From assembly GCA_934097255.1 (NCBI GenBank), contig CAKONT010000055.1, forward strand, positions 1 to 6,349: a stretch of DNA of 6,349 bases. Reading direction: 5' to 3'. The position numbers and the translations under genes were made by a program. This stretch comes from an uncultured Bacilli bacterium. GTDB taxonomy: Bacteria; Bacillota_I; Bacilli_A; RF39; UBA660. Shown here piece after piece: positions 5,445 to 6,349 of the stretch. How positions within the stretch are numbered: the first letter of the stretch is position 1; every line of letters starts with the position of its first letter. The notes under the pieces are model-generated. The model had not been told where the DNA came from. It was given only the letters and a program-made list of their open reading frames with translations, and ran no database searches.

Positions 5445-6349
5445 TTATTTTTCTAATTTCCAATTAGTTATTTCGTCTAAATCAACGCCATATTTTCTTA
5501 TATATTCTTTATGTTCTTTTAACTTTTCATCGCAATATTTCTCTAATTCTTTTTTGTCTTTTTCTTTTACTTCTATGTATTTTAATGATTCTTTTACTAA
5601 ATTAAATCTATCTATTTTATTTCTTACACGCATGTCAAATGGGGTGGTTATTGTTCCCTCTTCCATATATCCTTTTACATGAAGATTTTTATTGTTTCTT
5701 TTATATGTCAATTGATGTATTAAGTTTGGATATCCATGAAATGCAAATATTATCGGTTTATCTTTAGTAAATAATTTGTCATATTCTTTGTCGTTTAATC
5801 CATGAGGATGTTCTTTATCAGTTTGTAATTTCATCAAATCAATAACGTTAATAACTCTTATTTTTAAATCTTTAATATTTTTTCTTAAAATGTCAGCAGC
5901 AGCTATTATTTCTAAATTGGGAGTATCTCCACAACTTGCAAGAACAATATCAGGATCATTTTTATCATTGCTAATAAAACTTAGTTTGCCAATTCCTTTT
6001 TCACAATGTTTTTTAGCCTCGCTCATACTTAACCACTGTAAACTTTCATGTTTTGACGCAACTACTACATTGATATAATTTTTAGTTCTTAAAATATGAT
6101 CAAATGTGTTTATCAAAGTATTTGCATCTATTGGTAAATACATTCTTACAGTATCAGCTTTTTTTGTTGCCAAGTGATTTAAAAATCCAGGATCTTGATG
6201 TGTAAATCCATTATGATCTTGCTGCCAAATATGTGAAGTAAGTAAAATGTTTAAACTTGATATTTCCGTGCGCCATGGAACTTCTTTTGACATTTTAAGC
6301 CACTTAGCGTGTTGACTTGCCATTGAATCTACTATTCTTATGAATGCTT
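5445..6349 (-). CDS. Xylulose-5-phosphate/fructose-6-phosphate phosphoketolase, C-terminal part (5' end beyond window)
   Basis: This thiamine-diphosphate enzyme splits xylulose-5-P or fructose-6-P with phosphate into acetyl-phosphate plus glyceraldehyde-3-P or erythrose-4-P. It is the key step of heterofermentative and bifid-type carbon flow in the cytoplasm. About 300 C-terminal residues are visible of a family length near 790. The reading frame is open to the window edge: before the first in-frame ATG (6323) it encodes AFIRIVDS, which continues into MASQHAKW as in complete phosphoketolases. The ATG is therefore internal. Family motifs are QDHNGFTHQDPGF, VRMYLPIDANTL, the WLSMSEA stretch, VINVIDLMKLQ, HPHGLND, FAFHGYP and EEGTITTPFDMRVRNKIDRF, the last in the transketolase-like C-terminal domain. 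No frameshift or stop is seen. I found no convincing hairpin terminator before the next promoter, so readthrough is possible. Confidence 0.97.
   Translation of the reverse strand, partial: AFIRIVDSMASQHAKWLKMSKEVPWRTEISSLNILLTSHIWQQDHNGFTHQDPGFLNHLATKKADTVRMYLPIDANTLINTFDHILRTKNYINVVVASKHESLQWLSMSEAKKHCEKGIGKLSFISNDKNDPDIVLASCGDTPNLEIIAAADILRKNIKDLKIRVINVIDLMKLQTDKEHPHGLNDKEYDKLFTKDKPIIFAFHGYPNLIHQLTYKRNNKNLHVKGYMEEGTITTPFDMRVRNKIDRFNLVKESLKYIEVKEKDKKELEKYCDEKLKEHKEYIRKYGVDLDEITNWKLEK

Noticed and set aside
5890..6078. Plus-strand open frame of 62 codons opposite the phosphoketolase
   Set aside because: It lies opposite highly conserved phosphoketolase sequence and is fully explained as a shadow.

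Overview
The window is strongly AT-rich (roughly a quarter G+C by eye). Every gene I can support, including one tRNA, lies on the minus strand, so transcription runs from the right edge to the left edge. Clear Shine-Dalgarno sites (GGAGG or GGTGAT types), sigma-A-like promoters with 17-nt spacers, A/U-only terminators, a phosphoketolase and a TasA-like exported protein all point to a low-GC Firmicute. The best guess is an uncultured gut Bacilli/RF39-type or clostridial lineage. Two genes end in TGA and tryptophan is written TGG, so the Mycoplasma code is not in use. The exact lineage cannot be fixed from this window.

In the direction of transcription, from right to left: (1) the C-terminal ~300 residues of a xylulose-5-phosphate/fructose-6-phosphate phosphoketolase, cut by the window edge; (2) a separately promoted, membrane-anchored or secreted protein with a TasA/camelysin-like N-terminal half and a DUF6273-like C-terminal half, closed by an A/U hairpin terminator; (3) a three-gene unit with its own promoter: a large tail-anchored protein whose main domain reads as a diverged, catalytically dead GH10 (xylanase-fold) barrel, a two-TM DUF1003 protein, and folD, with overlaps or tiny gaps between them; (4) a small cysteine-rich protein of the CFI-box type, whose promoter lies on the 3' end of folD, followed by a terminator; (5) a tRNA-Ser(GCU) with its own promoter, truncated at the left edge in the T loop.

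Functionally, phosphoketolase and FolD are ordinary carbon and one-carbon metabolism. No common pathway links them to the other genes. The most unusual item is the GH10-like pseudoenzyme: its barrel landmarks can be followed from end to end, but both catalytic glutamates and the active-site His/Trp residues are replaced. It also has no signal peptide and ends in a transmembrane helix. It is translationally linked to a DUF1003 membrane protein. I saw no mobile element, CRISPR array, riboswitch or origin. No stretch longer than about 170 bases lacks a gene.
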